A stretch of DNA of 64,000 bases from Bacillota bacterium (GCA_023391695.1 JAEWAK010000013.1:9863-73862), one strand, 5' to 3'; positions 52,586 to 62,098 are shown, numbered from the stretch's first letter. Numbers and translations: made by a program. Notes: generated by a model not told the origin, from the letters alone.

Positions 52586-53074
52586 ATGACTAAATTACAA
52601 AGGTTGATAAAAAAATGCATGGAACAAAATAATCTTAATTCTGGAACAGCAGAATCATTTAACAGTGCTTTAAAGGATTTAGGACGTTGGGTATTAACTC
52701 TGTATAGTAATGGGAAACTGACATTTGACAATACCGCAAAAGATAATATGAAGCTGCATGAAAATTTAAGCATTAAGGAATTTGTAAAGGATGTAGGTGA
52801 AAATGCATTAAGACATGGTTATTTTAAAAGCGGGGATAAAACCTTTTACGAACTGATTGCACTCTGCCACAAGGAATTATCCGGAGCCCTGGATGAATTC
52901 TATAAAGGCTATCACCCATGTTATACTTATTACCGGGTGGACAGCGAACCAAAAGGTATTCCAGCGGAACTGGCGGATGTTATTCTCAGAATATTTATCA
53001 TGTGTTATCAGTACGATATTGATATTGAAACCGTTTTGATCGAAAAAAATGAATATAATAAATTAAAAATTTAG
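52586..53074 (+). CDS. MazG-like nucleotide pyrophosphohydrolase-family protein
   Basis: A 162-aa protein whose C-terminal part reads PKGIPAELADVILRIFIMCYQYDIDIETVL..KNEYNKLK, the ELAD and EYNK pattern of MazG-like all-alpha NTP pyrophosphohydrolases. The N-terminal 80 residues are not recognised. A house-cleaning activity on nucleoside triphosphates is possible; the first metal-binding ExxE motif of the family is not obvious, so activity is doubtful. AGGAG at 52571-52575 precedes ATG. Confidence 0.6.
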   Translation: MTKLQRLIKKCMEQNNLNSGTAESFNSALKDLGRWVLTLYSNGKLTFDNTAKDNMKLHENLSIKEFVKDVGENALRHGYFKSGDKTFYELIALCHKELSGALDEFYKGYHPCYTYYRVDSEPKGIPAELADVILRIFIMCYQYDIDIETVLIEKNEYNKLKI

Positions 53075-53113
53075 TGATTCTTTTTTTTCAATTTCTGCGG
53101 TTTATTTGTTTTA

Positions 53114-53209
53114 ATGGGAGGACCCGCTATTCTGACATATGCTTTCTTTATAGGATTTGTCCTGATTATTTTTGGTTTAATAAATCATCCTGGTGATAAA
53201 AGCAATTAA
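53114..53209 (+). CDS. Possible 31-aa membrane microprotein
   Basis: ATG 53114 to TAA 53207 encodes a short peptide with one hydrophobic helix (TYAFFIGFVLIIFGLI) and a polar tail. The GGGAGG at 53116-53121 lies inside the first codons, so a start at ATT 53129 or CTG 53132 is an alternative. A terminator follows directly. Hydrophobicity pattern supports it; nothing else does. It is 39 bp after the MazG-like gene. Confidence 0.35.
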   Translation: MGGPAILTYAFFIGFVLIIFGLINHPGDKSN

Positions 53210-53241
53210 TTAGTTCTTCTTAAATTACATCATATTTTTTT

Positions 53242-53280
53242 AGAGGCCGTCCAAAGAGGAATGGCCTCTTATCTTTTTTT
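53242..53280 (+). terminator. Terminator after the MazG-like gene
   Basis: AGAGGCC (53242-53248) pairs with GGCCTCT (53263-53269), followed by TATCTTTTTTT. Confidence 0.8.
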
Positions 53281-53359
53281 GTGTTATGCAGCCGCAGGGT
53301 TAAATAAATGGCTACAAAAACTCAGATGAATAATGTCCACCAAGTTTAAATAATTAGAC

Positions 53360-53388
53360 TTACAAAACCCCGTACCCTTTTTTATAAT
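53360..53388 (+). promoter_or_regulatory. Promoter of the sugar ABC transporter operon
   Basis: TTACAA (53360-53365), 17 bp, TATAAT (53383-53388), 64 bp before ATG 53452. Confidence 0.6.
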
Positions 53389-53451
53389 TAAAGCATCAGA
53401 CAGCGACAGGTTAAATTCATAACCTGGCTTATGATGGAAAGGAAAGGGTAT

Positions 53452-54723
53452 ATGAAAAAGAAATTTTTAAGAGTTATCTTATGTGTGGCTATGGTTTCAT
53501 CCATACTGGCCGGCTGCGGGAGCAAGCCCGGCAGTATATCAAGTGAAGCCCAGACTGCCGCAGACAGTGGGGAAGTAAAGACAGAAGGGAAAAAAGAAGT
53601 AGTAATATGGGATTACTTTGAAACAGATGCACAAAAGGAGATGATGCAAACACTGATCGACGGCTATAATGCATCCCAGGACCAGTATACGGCAAGCCAT
53701 GTATATGTTCCGTTTGCCGATTATGAGAAGCAGCTGACACTTGGAATTGCTTCCGGCGAATTGCCGGACCTGGTTATCCTGGACGGCTGTACGATGGCAT
53801 CTTTCATCTCACTGGGACTTTTCGGCGATATCTCTGATGCGGATATAGCATGGGATGAATATCTGAAAGGGCCCATGGAATCCACAATGATGGATGGAAA
53901 ACACTATGGTATACCATTTGCCACAAACTGTACCGCTTTATTCTTTAACAAAGATATGTTTGACGCTGCAGACATTGCATACCCGGATGAAAATACCACC
54001 TGGGACCAGTTCCGTGAAATGGCGAAAAAATTGACGAAAGAGGGCGTATACGGATTTGGCAACGCAGCAACCAATACGGATGAGGGTACGTTCCAGTGCC
54101 TCCAATGGCTTTATACCGCAGGCGGAAATTATAAAGATATCCCGGGCGGTATTGACGCTTACCAATTGATGCAGGATATGATAAACGAAGGTTCCTGGGC
54201 TAAAGATTCCGTTAACTGGACCCAGTCCGACGTAAACAATAACTTTATGGCAGACAACCTGGCAATGCAGCAAAACGGACCGTGGCAGATACCCGGTATA
54301 GAAAAAGATGCACCGGATTTAAACTATGGCGTAACCGTTTTACCAAAGCGGGATGAAAATTCCGGACAGGCAACTTCAATCCTTGGCGGAGAAAATATGG
54401 GTGTTGTTAAGAAAGCGGATACTTCGGGTGCAGTTGCCTTTTTGCAGTACTATAACCAGACTGAAGTTATGGTAAATGCCATGAAACAATACGGTTCCTT
54501 CCCTCCGAAAACGGAGGCGGCCAAAGATTCCTACTGGACGGAGGATCCCATTCAGGCAGCATTTATCAAGCAATTGGAAACTTCCATACCAAGAGGCCCG
54601 TCTGCAGCATGGCCCTCCTATTCGGCAGCAATCCAGGGCGGTTTTCAGGTGGTAATGACTTCCACCGCTGCACCGGATCAGGCGGCCAAGGATACCCAGG
54701 CGGCAGTGGATGCGGTAAAATAA
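53452..54723 (+). CDS. Sugar ABC transporter substrate-binding lipoprotein
   Basis: A 423-aa lipoprotein (LAGC, Cys22) of the family 1 extracellular solute-binding proteins (MalE/UgpB-like): VVIWDYFETDAQKEM, GELPDLVILDG, IPFATNCTALFFNKDMFDAA, NTTWDQFREMAKKL and MQQNGPWQIPGI. Likely substrate is an oligosaccharide, unidentified. ATG 53452 follows GAAAGG; the open frame from 53431 adds seven residues ahead of the signal peptide. It heads the operon; a hairpin separates it from the permeases. The second binding protein at 60666 is a clear paralogue. Confidence 0.9.
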   Translation: MKKKFLRVILCVAMVSSILAGCGSKPGSISSEAQTAADSGEVKTEGKKEVVIWDYFETDAQKEMMQTLIDGYNASQDQYTASHVYVPFADYEKQLTLGIASGELPDLVILDGCTMASFISLGLFGDISDADIAWDEYLKGPMESTMMDGKHYGIPFATNCTALFFNKDMFDAADIAYPDENTTWDQFREMAKKLTKEGVYGFGNAATNTDEGTFQCLQWLYTAGGNYKDIPGGIDAYQLMQDMINEGSWAKDSVNWTQSDVNNNFMADNLAMQQNGPWQIPGIEKDAPDLNYGVTVLPKRDENSGQATSILGGENMGVVKKADTSGAVAFLQYYNQTEVMVNAMKQYGSFPPKTEAAKDSYWTEDPIQAAFIKQLETSIPRGPSAAWPSYSAAIQGGFQVVMTSTAAPDQAAKDTQAAVDAVK

Positions 54724-54967
54724 TATAAGTTACCGGAACATAGGTTCCGTATTTTGATATAAAGCGGTGTTTTTCTGCCGTACATGAATGGGAACAGAGT
54801 TCGTTCTTATACATGATTTTTAAGAAGAGCCTGTTTCAAAACAGGGGCTGTATTATTCCATGGGAAAGTTCTTCCTATGAGATAAAACGCTTTGCGGGCT
54901 GCGCATGAATACGCAAAAGGATTATCCTTTTGGAAAATTGCCACTGAGGTAACAGCATGTCAGCGTC

Positions 54968-54992
54968 AGAGTCCGGCAAGCCGGACTCTTTT
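54968..54992 (+). terminator. Stable hairpin between binding-protein and permease genes
   Basis: AGAGTCCGGC/GCCGGACTCT with a minimal loop and TTTT after it. In such operons a partial terminator or 3'-end protector lets the binding protein exceed the permeases. The rest of 54724-55028 holds no gene; a CAGGGGCTG at 54843 can pair at distance with CAGCCCT at 54999. Confidence 0.65.
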
Positions 54993-55028
54993 CCAAACAG
55001 CCCTCCTTAATTGGAAAGGACATAAAGA

Positions 55029-55937
55029 ATGAAGAAAGAGAAAGCAATAAAATCGGAAGCTTTATTCGGTTTTGCATTTGCACTTCCGGCTGCAATTTAT
55101 ATGCTTGTTTTCATTGGATATCCGATGATTCAGAATTTAATCTTAAGTATCAAAAATGTGGATGTATATACCTTTGGTGACAGCAGTAAACAGGCATTTG
55201 TAGGACTTAAGAATTATACCGAACTGCTTGGGGGAAGTACTTCGATTCTGCCCCGCGCCATTATGAATACTTTGATTTTTACGGCAGCCTCCATTTTTTT
55301 TCAATTTATCATTGGGTTTGGACTGGCACTTTTGTTTAACAAAAGATTTCCCGGCTGTTCCTTTTTCCGTGGAGTTACCATGATATCCTGGCTGCTGCCG
55401 GTTACGGTTGCGGGCTTACTGTTTAAATTCATGTTTACCAGCAGCGGCGGTATCATTAATCAGTTCCTGATGCAGTTAAATCTGATCGGCCATCCGTTAG
55501 AATGGCTTCTCAACCCGAAACTGGCCATGGCGGCAATTGTCGTCGCCAATATCTGGATTGGAATTCCCTTTAACATGATGCTGTTAATTACCGGACTTAC
55601 TACGATACCGGAAGAAGTTTATGAAAGTGCCAATCTGGACGGTGCGAATAAGCTTCAGACTTTATTCCGTATTACGGTTCCCATGATAAAACCTGCAATC
55701 ATGTCCGTACTTACCCTGGGATTTGTTTATACCTTTAAAGTATTCGATCTGGTTTGGGTTATGACAAAAGGGGGACCGGTTAATTCTACGGAACTTGTGT
55801 CAACTTATTCCTACCGGCTCTCGTTTGAAGAGTTTCAATTCAGTAAAGGAGCCGCCGTATCCAACGTCCTGTTTGTTATCCTGTTAATTGTGGGCTTTTT
55901 CTATATAAAACTGATCGATGATGACGAGGTGATGTAG
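55029..55937 (+). CDS. Sugar ABC transporter permease (MalF/UgpA-like)
   Basis: A 302-aa membrane protein with six spans and the EAA loop YESANLDGANKLQTLFRITVP. LSIKNVDVYTFGD and VWVMTKGGPVNSTELVSTY are typical of the first permease of CUT1 sugar importers. GGAAAGGA precedes ATG. It pairs with the second permease, from which it is separated by a 74-bp tandem duplication. Confidence 0.9.
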   Translation: MKKEKAIKSEALFGFAFALPAAIYMLVFIGYPMIQNLILSIKNVDVYTFGDSSKQAFVGLKNYTELLGGSTSILPRAIMNTLIFTAASIFFQFIIGFGLALLFNKRFPGCSFFRGVTMISWLLPVTVAGLLFKFMFTSSGGIINQFLMQLNLIGHPLEWLLNPKLAMAAIVVANIWIGIPFNMMLLITGLTTIPEEVYESANLDGANKLQTLFRITVPMIKPAIMSVLTLGFVYTFKVFDLVWVMTKGGPVNSTELVSTYSYRLSFEEFQFSKGAAVSNVLFVILLIVGFFYIKLIDDDEVM

Positions 55938-56084
55938 GTTGAAAAAATTAAAAGCAGTTTTTTCAACATCCTGATTTATACGTGCGCCAGAGCGCACAGA
56001 TGGGAGTTTAGGTTGAAAAAAATAAAAACAGTTTTTTCAACATCCTGATTTATATGTGCGTCAGAACGCACAGATGGGAGTTTA
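55937..56084 (+). repeat. 74-bp tandem duplication between the permeases, with a compensated hairpin
   Basis: Two 74-bp copies (55937-56010 and 56011-56084) differ at about six bases. Each has a TTGAAAAAA/TTTTTTCAA hairpin, ATCCTGATTT, a short hairpin with loop CAGA and a GATGGGAGTTTA tail holding a ribosome binding site. The short hairpin is GTGCGC/GCGCAC in copy 1 and GTGCGT/ACGCAC in copy 2: a C-G pair became T-A, so pairing is conserved. Each copy also carries an 11-codon frame (TTG 55939 and TTG 56013, ending TGA). Confidence 0.75.
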
Positions 56085-56086
56085 AT

Positions 56087-56926
56087 ATGAAATTTAGCAG
56101 AGTAGGAAAAAATAAAATCGGATTGGTTATAACCGGAGGAGTCATTTTCATAGTTTTTATATTTCCGCTATATTGGATGCTGGTTACGGCACTTAAAACA
56201 CAAGTAGAGATTTTTCAGATTCCGACACCCTTATGGCCAAAAAGCCTTACCTTTGAAGCCTTCCAAAAGCAGTTGTCCGCTTCGGGTGAGACCTTAAGAG
56301 GATTTAAAAACAGTTCCATTATTGCAGCCGGTTCAACACTGATTGCCACCCTCTTATCGATACCTGCCGCTTACGGCCTGGCGAGGTTCCGCTTTAAGTG
56401 GAAGAAACCGCTGATCCTGTTTTTCCTGATTACCCAGATGCTTCCCTCCACCCTGGTACTGACGCCCCTGTATATTATGTTTTCCAAAGCAGGGATTTTA
56501 AACACTTATCTGGCACCCATGCTGGCGGATGCGACTTTAGGCATCCCTTTCAGTATTATTATCCTCAGGACTTATTTCATCTCCATACCCAAGGAACTGG
56601 ATGAGGCGGCAAAAATTGACGGATGCGGCCATAGGGCAGCATTTATCAAAGTTATATTTCCCATTGCAAGACCGGGGGTCGTGGTTGAGGCAGTATTTTC
56701 CTTTGTATATGCCTGGGGTGATCTGATTTACGGACTGACCTTTATTACCAATCCCAACATGCGCCCGATCACTTCCAATATCTATAATTACGTCCAGCAG
56801 TACCAGACTTTGTGGAATTCCACCATGGCTTTCGGTATTGTGGCAATCTCACCGGTCATACTGATTTTCATATTCATGCAGAAATATATTGTAAGCGGAT
56901 TGACAAACGGTGCGGTGAAAGCATAA
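56087..56926 (+). CDS. Sugar ABC transporter permease (MalG/UgpE-like)
   Basis: A 279-aa membrane protein with six spans, FPLYWMLVTALKTQ near the N terminus and the EAA loop DEAAKIDGCGHRAAFIKVIFP. It forms the channel with the upstream permease. ATG 56087 is served by GGGAG at 56076-56080, which belongs to the second copy of the tandem duplication. No ATPase is encoded here; CUT1 importers often share an MsmK-type ATPase encoded elsewhere. Confidence 0.9.
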   Translation: MKFSRVGKNKIGLVITGGVIFIVFIFPLYWMLVTALKTQVEIFQIPTPLWPKSLTFEAFQKQLSASGETLRGFKNSSIIAAGSTLIATLLSIPAAYGLARFRFKWKKPLILFFLITQMLPSTLVLTPLYIMFSKAGILNTYLAPMLADATLGIPFSIIILRTYFISIPKELDEAAKIDGCGHRAAFIKVIFPIARPGVVVEAVFSFVYAWGDLIYGLTFITNPNMRPITSNIYNYVQQYQTLWNSTMAFGIVAISPVILIFIFMQKYIVSGLTNGAVKA

Positions 56927-57127
56927 GAGGGTCAGGCAGAAGTAAATTTAAATGGATATGAAATGACGGTTTCAATTGAGAACAATCTATCAATGAAAAT
57001 TCATATAAAGTCAGTGAAATAATATTCAGGAAAACAAAAGCGCTTCCATATATTCCATATGGCTGTTGGAACAACAACCGGATCCGCGAAATAATGGTCC
57101 GGATGGAAGCAGGAATGCAACGGATCA

Positions 57128-57158
57128 AGGGCGGCATAAACAAATTTGCCGCTCTTTT
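57128..57158 (+). terminator. Terminator of the transporter genes
   Basis: AGGGCGGCA (57128-57136) pairs with TGCCGCTCT (57147-57155, one G-U), then TTT. The stretch 56927-57127 holds no gene; a CCATAT/ATATGG dyad lies at 57046-57062. Confidence 0.7.
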
Positions 57159-57179
57159 CTGTGAATTTCACAAAAAATG

Positions 57180-57209
57180 TTGGATTGCACCGGGTTCTTT
57201 TGGTACAAT
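57180..57209 (+). promoter_or_regulatory. Promoter of the two-component genes
   Basis: TTGGAT (57180-57185), 18 bp, TACAAT (57204-57209), about 107 bp before ATG 57316. Confidence 0.5.
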
Positions 57210-57315
57210 AGTTGAATAAGTAAGTTAAATCCCGCCTATTTTCGGGGAAACTTCCCTGATAGGTTAAAAACCAAAAAACAGATAATTTTATTATACGGGA
57301 AAATAGGATGGTTAT

Positions 57316-59154
57316 ATGAAAAGAATATACAAGTGGTCAGCCCTGGCATGGTTTAATAACAGAAAGATCGGACAAAAAATATTATTTGCCTTTGTGCTTT
57401 CTTCCATAGTGCCCATGCTGGTAATTCAATCCATTAGTCTGTTTGTCAGTACGGAAGCACTGAAAGAAAAGGTCGACCAATTAATGGTGAATCAATTAAC
57501 CCAGATAGCCCAGCGGGTGGATTTAACCCTGGAGGTTTACACCAATCTGGTTTATCAGATCTATGTTGACAATCAGATCATTGATAATGTGAATAAACTG
57601 CAAAACCCAGAGTATACCAAAAAAGAAGTGGCTTTCCACGAAATCTATAACCGTCTCCAGCAGTATAACAGCTCCGTCGGGGGGTTACGCTGCATCAGCA
57701 TTATTTGTACCGACGGCAGCCAGGTGACCTATGACCTGGGAACGGCCTCTTCCATTGAAAATATATGGGAGAATTACAGTGATATGAGACAGATCAAGCC
57801 TTATTTGGAAGCACAGGAAAAAGGCGGCATGGTGATTACGCCTACGATGCGGTTTCATAACAAGGGGGAAGAACTGCGCCTGTTCCATATATCCAAATCC
57901 ATGTATGATTTAAATGACCTGGGCAGGGGATCCATTGCGACGATTGTGATGACAATCCAGGAGAGCGTACTGAGCCATATCTGCAGCAGTACGGGGGAAC
58001 CGTCGGAAGAGTACAGCATTAATTTTATTACCGATGATGAACGTAATGTAATCGCCTACCCGGACGATTTTTATTCCGGCATTAAGATCAATCCGGAATT
58101 AAACATAAAAGAGTTTGTTTCGGTAACAGGCAAACTGAAGAATAAGGACATTGCCGTAAATACCTATCAGGACAGTAACAGCGGCCTGATATTTTATAAT
58201 GTATATGATAAATCCTATATGCTGCGGGATATTACAAGAAACCAGAAGTTTTCTGTTATAATCGGGCTGACGGCCGTAGGTTTTTCAATTTTGATGATCA
58301 GTTATACGGTTAAAACCATAGGGAATTCCATTAAAAAAATTATTACAGGTATTAAAAAGGTACAAAAGGGAAATTTAGAGGCAGCGGTGGAAGTGGACAG
58401 CAGTGATGAGATCGGGCAGATCGCGGAAAATTTTAATACCATGGCCGGTAAGGTAAAACTGCTGATCGAAGAAGTAACAGAGGCAAATAACAGGCAGAAA
58501 AATGCGGAGATCAAAGCCCTTGAAGCCCAGATTAATCCCCATTTTCTGTACAATACCCTGGATTCCATTAACTGGATGGCCATAGACCATGAAGAATATG
58601 AAATAAGCAAAATGCTGCGAAACCTTGGTGTTATCCTCCGTTACAGTATCAGTAAGAGCAATCATTTAGTCACAATAGACGAATTGGCCGACTGGCTCGA
58701 TAAGTATATCAGCCTGCAGAAAATGCGTTTTCATAATGCATTCGTCTACGAAATACATGTGGATACCAGAGTACGGCACTGCCGGATATATAAATTACTG
58801 CTTCAGCCATTTGTAGAAAATGCCGTAATACACGGATTTAAGGGAATTGAATCGGGAGGGATCATTCGAATTGATATTTCCCTGGCGGAAGATAAAAAGA
58901 CACTTAATATTATTATTGAGGATAATGGAAAAGGAATGTCCCAGGAAAGCGTTTCCCGCTATAACAACAGAGAGGAAGCGGTTAAGGATGACGGACAAAG
59001 TATCGGGCTTCACAATGCATTTACCAGGATGCAGATGTATTACGGGGAGGCTGCAACGTGGAATATAGCCGGTATCCCTGAAGTCGGCACCATCATCACC
59101 TTAAAGCTGCCGTTTCAAAAAGAGGGTGAGGAAAATGAGGATAGTAATTGTTGA
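57316..59154 (+). CDS. YesM-type sensor histidine kinase
   Basis: A 612-aa membrane kinase: span at about 22-44, extracytoplasmic sensor (about 45-315, Cache-like by size), span at about 318-338, HAMP (about 335-390), His_kinase domain with phosphoacceptor His409 in NPHFLYNTLDS, then HATPase with N box QPFVENAVIHG and G box EDNGKGM. This LytS/YesM class senses extracellular carbohydrate or a loaded binding protein. It overlaps the response regulator gene by 20 bp. The neighbouring transporter is the probable target. Confidence 0.93.
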   Translation: MKRIYKWSALAWFNNRKIGQKILFAFVLSSIVPMLVIQSISLFVSTEALKEKVDQLMVNQLTQIAQRVDLTLEVYTNLVYQIYVDNQIIDNVNKLQNPEYTKKEVAFHEIYNRLQQYNSSVGGLRCISIICTDGSQVTYDLGTASSIENIWENYSDMRQIKPYLEAQEKGGMVITPTMRFHNKGEELRLFHISKSMYDLNDLGRGSIATIVMTIQESVLSHICSSTGEPSEEYSINFITDDERNVIAYPDDFYSGIKINPELNIKEFVSVTGKLKNKDIAVNTYQDSNSGLIFYNVYDKSYMLRDITRNQKFSVIIGLTAVGFSILMISYTVKTIGNSIKKIITGIKKVQKGNLEAAVEVDSSDEIGQIAENFNTMAGKVKLLIEEVTEANNRQKNAEIKALEAQINPHFLYNTLDSINWMAIDHEEYEISKMLRNLGVILRYSISKSNHLVTIDELADWLDKYISLQKMRFHNAFVYEIHVDTRVRHCRIYKLLLQPFVENAVIHGFKGIESGGIIRIDISLAEDKKTLNIIIEDNGKGMSQESVSRYNNREEAVKDDGQSIGLHNAFTRMQMYYGEAATWNIAGIPEVGTIITLKLPFQKEGEENEDSNC

Positions 59155-60652
59155 AGATGAGATTAACATCAGGGAAGGTATGGCCAGACTTATTAAAACC
59201 CACACGGAGCACAAGGTCGTAGGGGAAGGGCAAAACGGTAAGGAAGGCTTGGAACTGATTCTCCGCTTCAAGCCGGATCTGGTAATTACAGATATCCAAA
59301 TGCCGGTTATGAACGGCCTTGATATGATAAAAGAAATCTATGATATGCAGCTGTGCATACACGCGGTAATTTTAAGCGGGTATTCCGAATTTGAATATGC
59401 GAAACGGGCAATTCAGTTTGGGGTAGATGATTATCTGCTGAAACCTCTTGCGGCAGAAGACGTACAGGATATCTTAAACCGCATCAATGAACGTATCCGG
59501 AAAGAAAAGCAGAAGGAGCAGGGAACAAGGGAGGGGTGCATCAGGGATATCCTGTTCGGTTATATGGAAGAAAAAAATGAAGGGTATCTGAAATTAGCAA
59601 AATTGTGTGAATTTCAGCCGGATATGAAATACCTGTTAATCATGGGATATCTGGGAGCTGCTCCGGCCATCTACAAAAACGAAGTGGAAAAAGAGCTGTC
59701 GGTAATAGGGGGAAAATACCCGGAAGCCCTTATCTATACTTTTTATCAGGAAAACACACGGATGTTTTATTGTCTGGCGGCGGGATATATGGACCTGGAA
59801 GAATTTAAGCGGTGTCTTTATAAAAAACTCATAAATCCCTGCCGGGGCAAAAGGGAACAGCCCGTATGGACGGAAGAAGCTTTTTGCGGGTGCCAGGAAT
59901 TAAAACGTACCGGGGATAATCTGAATGAATATCTGTCCCGTGCGATTGCCTTAGACAGGGAAGGCTGGATTAATAAAAAAGCCGTAGACGGTTTCAAACC
60001 GGAAGCCTATGTTTACCCTTTGGAGATAACGAATGCTTTAAAAACCGGAATTTGCAGTAATAATAGTGAAGAGATATTGAAAGCTTCACAAAATTTTATC
60101 GAATATTTTAAAAAGCATGCTTTTGATACCTATAATATCCGTCAGGCCTTTATAAAAACCTACTATATGATATCCGATTTGCTGGTTGATTTTGATAAGG
60201 GGCTTTTTGAACAGTTAAAAAATACGAATATTCTTCGGTTAATGGGAGAAGCAGTCACCCGGACCGAACTGGAAACCGCCTATATGGATATAATCCTTCT
60301 GCTGACGGGCCAAAGGGCAAAAAGGGAAGATATCAGTAATTATACCATAAAAAAGGCGATTAACTATATCCGCGAACACTACCAGGAAAGTATTACCCTG
60401 GAAGAAGTGTCAAGGAAACTGGAAATTACCCCGGAATACTTAAGCACCTTATTCAACCGGGTAATGGAAGTTAATTTTTCCACTTTTTTAAAGCAGTTCC
60501 GGATCAGCCATGCAAAACGCCTTTTAAAGGGGACGGATTTAAAGATTTATGAAATTTCGGAAAAAGTAGGTTACAGTGATCCCAAATATTTTATGCGGGT
60601 GTTTAAGGAAGTGCAGGGAATATCACCCGGAGAATACCGCCAATCAAATTAG
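59135..60652 (+). CDS. YesN-type response regulator with AraC DNA-binding domain
   Basis: A 505-aa regulator: receiver (1 to about 120) with acid cluster VEDE, phosphoacceptor Asp53 in VITDIQMP and the Lys of LLKPL; a middle region of about 270 residues without a recognisable domain; C-terminal AraC helix-turn-helix pair (about 405-505, ITLEEVSRKLEITPEYLSTLF and IYEISEKVGYSDPKYFMRVF). ATG 59135 is within the kinase gene, behind GAGG; the frame opens at 59126. It should activate the adjacent transport genes. Confidence 0.93.
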   Translation: MRIVIVEDEINIREGMARLIKTHTEHKVVGEGQNGKEGLELILRFKPDLVITDIQMPVMNGLDMIKEIYDMQLCIHAVILSGYSEFEYAKRAIQFGVDDYLLKPLAAEDVQDILNRINERIRKEKQKEQGTREGCIRDILFGYMEEKNEGYLKLAKLCEFQPDMKYLLIMGYLGAAPAIYKNEVEKELSVIGGKYPEALIYTFYQENTRMFYCLAAGYMDLEEFKRCLYKKLINPCRGKREQPVWTEEAFCGCQELKRTGDNLNEYLSRAIALDREGWINKKAVDGFKPEAYVYPLEITNALKTGICSNNSEEILKASQNFIEYFKKHAFDTYNIRQAFIKTYYMISDLLVDFDKGLFEQLKNTNILRLMGEAVTRTELETAYMDIILLLTGQRAKREDISNYTIKKAINYIREHYQESITLEEVSRKLEITPEYLSTLFNRVMEVNFSTFLKQFRISHAKRLLKGTDLKIYEISEKVGYSDPKYFMRVFKEVQGISPGEYRQSN

Positions 60653-60665
60653 GAGAAGGATTCGG

Positions 60666-61886
60666 ATGAAAAAAATCATATTTGTAATGTTTATTATCGT
60701 GGTTTTTCTGCCGGGCTGCAGCTTAAAAGGCAGTGACACCGGAAATGCGGCAAAAAGCAGCACCCCCGGAGCCAAAAAAGAAAAAATCGTGCTATGGTCC
60801 TATTATGAGACGGAAGAACAGCAGTCGGGTCTGGATATGCTGGTATTAGAATTTAACCTCTCCCAGGATACTTATGAAGCCAGCTGGGAGTATCACGGAC
60901 CTGTTACGGAATTTAACAAGCAACTGGCGATTGCCATCAATGAGAAACAGTTACCGGATATGGTAATCATAGATAATCCGGATATGCGTAATTACGTTGA
61001 GATCGGGTTATTTGAAGATATTACCGCTCAGATGATAAAGCGGAAAGATATGAATGAGTATTTTCCGTCTGTAATTGGTTCCGTGATTTATGATAATAAA
61101 TATTATGGAGTCCCTTTCTGCTGCAATAATACTGCTCTTATTTACAATAAAGATATGTTTGACGCCGCCGGAATAAATCCGCCGAAAGACTGGGAGGAGT
61201 TTAAAGCCGCCGCCGGGAAGCTTACGGCGGAAGGAAGATATGGGTTTGCCATGTCCGCCATCTCCGGGGAACAGTCCGCCTTCCAGATTCTGCCTTGGAT
61301 CTTGTCAGCGGGGGAAAATATGGATAGTCTAGGCGGATATGCTACAACCAGGGCCTATGAATTAATAGCCGGGCTGGTGGAATCCGGTGCTCTTTCAAGA
61401 GACAGTATTAACTGGTCCCAAAATGATGTGGCAAGAAAATTTATTGCCGAAGAATGTGCCATGATGGAAAACGGGCCCTGGGTCCTTTCCGCCCTGATGG
61501 AAGCGGACATCAATTATGGAATGGTAAGATTACCGGTTGATAATAAAAGTGTAAGTGTTGCAGGAGGTGAAAATATAGGCGTGTTAAAGGGTAAAAACAA
61601 GGCAGGAGCCCTGGCATTTATAAATTTCTACTATCAGGACGAGGTTATGTTAAGAATCTGCAGGCAGTCGAACGCCCTTCCGCCCAAACAGGCTTTAGCC
61701 GCAAAACTGGCTGAAACCAATACGGAGTATAAAGTTTTTGCAGAACAGATGGCCACCAGTATCAGCAGAAGCTCCTATGAATTCTGGCCGGAAGTAACAA
61801 AAGACCTATCAGATGGACTTTTTCAGGTTATAACGGGAGAAAGAACACCTGAAGAAGTAAGCCGGAATATCCGGGGAATGGAATGA
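60666..61886 (+). CDS. Second solute-binding lipoprotein, possible co-sensor
   Basis: A 406-aa lipoprotein (LPGC, Cys18), paralogous to the one at 53452 (shared segments include KQLPDMVIID versus GELPDLVILD, IYNKDMFDAAGI versus FFNKDMFDAADI, and MMENGPWVL versus MQQNGPWQI). It starts 13 bp after the response regulator stop, with AGGAGAAGG upstream. Coupling to the kinase rather than the permeases suggests it presents sugar to the sensor, as known for some binding-protein/LytS-type systems; this is inference. It may also be a second transport receptor. Confidence 0.88.
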   Translation: MKKIIFVMFIIVVFLPGCSLKGSDTGNAAKSSTPGAKKEKIVLWSYYETEEQQSGLDMLVLEFNLSQDTYEASWEYHGPVTEFNKQLAIAINEKQLPDMVIIDNPDMRNYVEIGLFEDITAQMIKRKDMNEYFPSVIGSVIYDNKYYGVPFCCNNTALIYNKDMFDAAGINPPKDWEEFKAAAGKLTAEGRYGFAMSAISGEQSAFQILPWILSAGENMDSLGGYATTRAYELIAGLVESGALSRDSINWSQNDVARKFIAEECAMMENGPWVLSALMEADINYGMVRLPVDNKSVSVAGGENIGVLKGKNKAGALAFINFYYQDEVMLRICRQSNALPPKQALAAKLAETNTEYKVFAEQMATSISRSSYEFWPEVTKDLSDGLFQVITGERTPEEVSRNIRGME

Positions 61887-62031
61887 AAGATTTAGGTTAA
61901 TTGCGATGTTAACTGCAGGTATGTTGTATTTTGGTAAGATTATATGGCGTCCCTGATCGGGAAGTGCTTTAGGTCGCATTGGATATATCAAACGTTATTT
62001 CAGGCAGAAAAGGAAACTGTAACATTGGATG

Positions 62032-62060
62032 TTGAATTTTGTCTATAATTCATATATAAT
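62032..62060 (+). promoter_or_regulatory. miaB promoter
   Basis: TTGAAT (62032-62037), 17 bp, TATAAT (62055-62060), about 39 bp before ATG 62099. The 61887-62031 stretch has no clear terminator. Confidence 0.6.
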
Positions 62061-62098
62061 CATAATGTTATGATTTTAAAAGAAAGTTGAGTTTAAAT

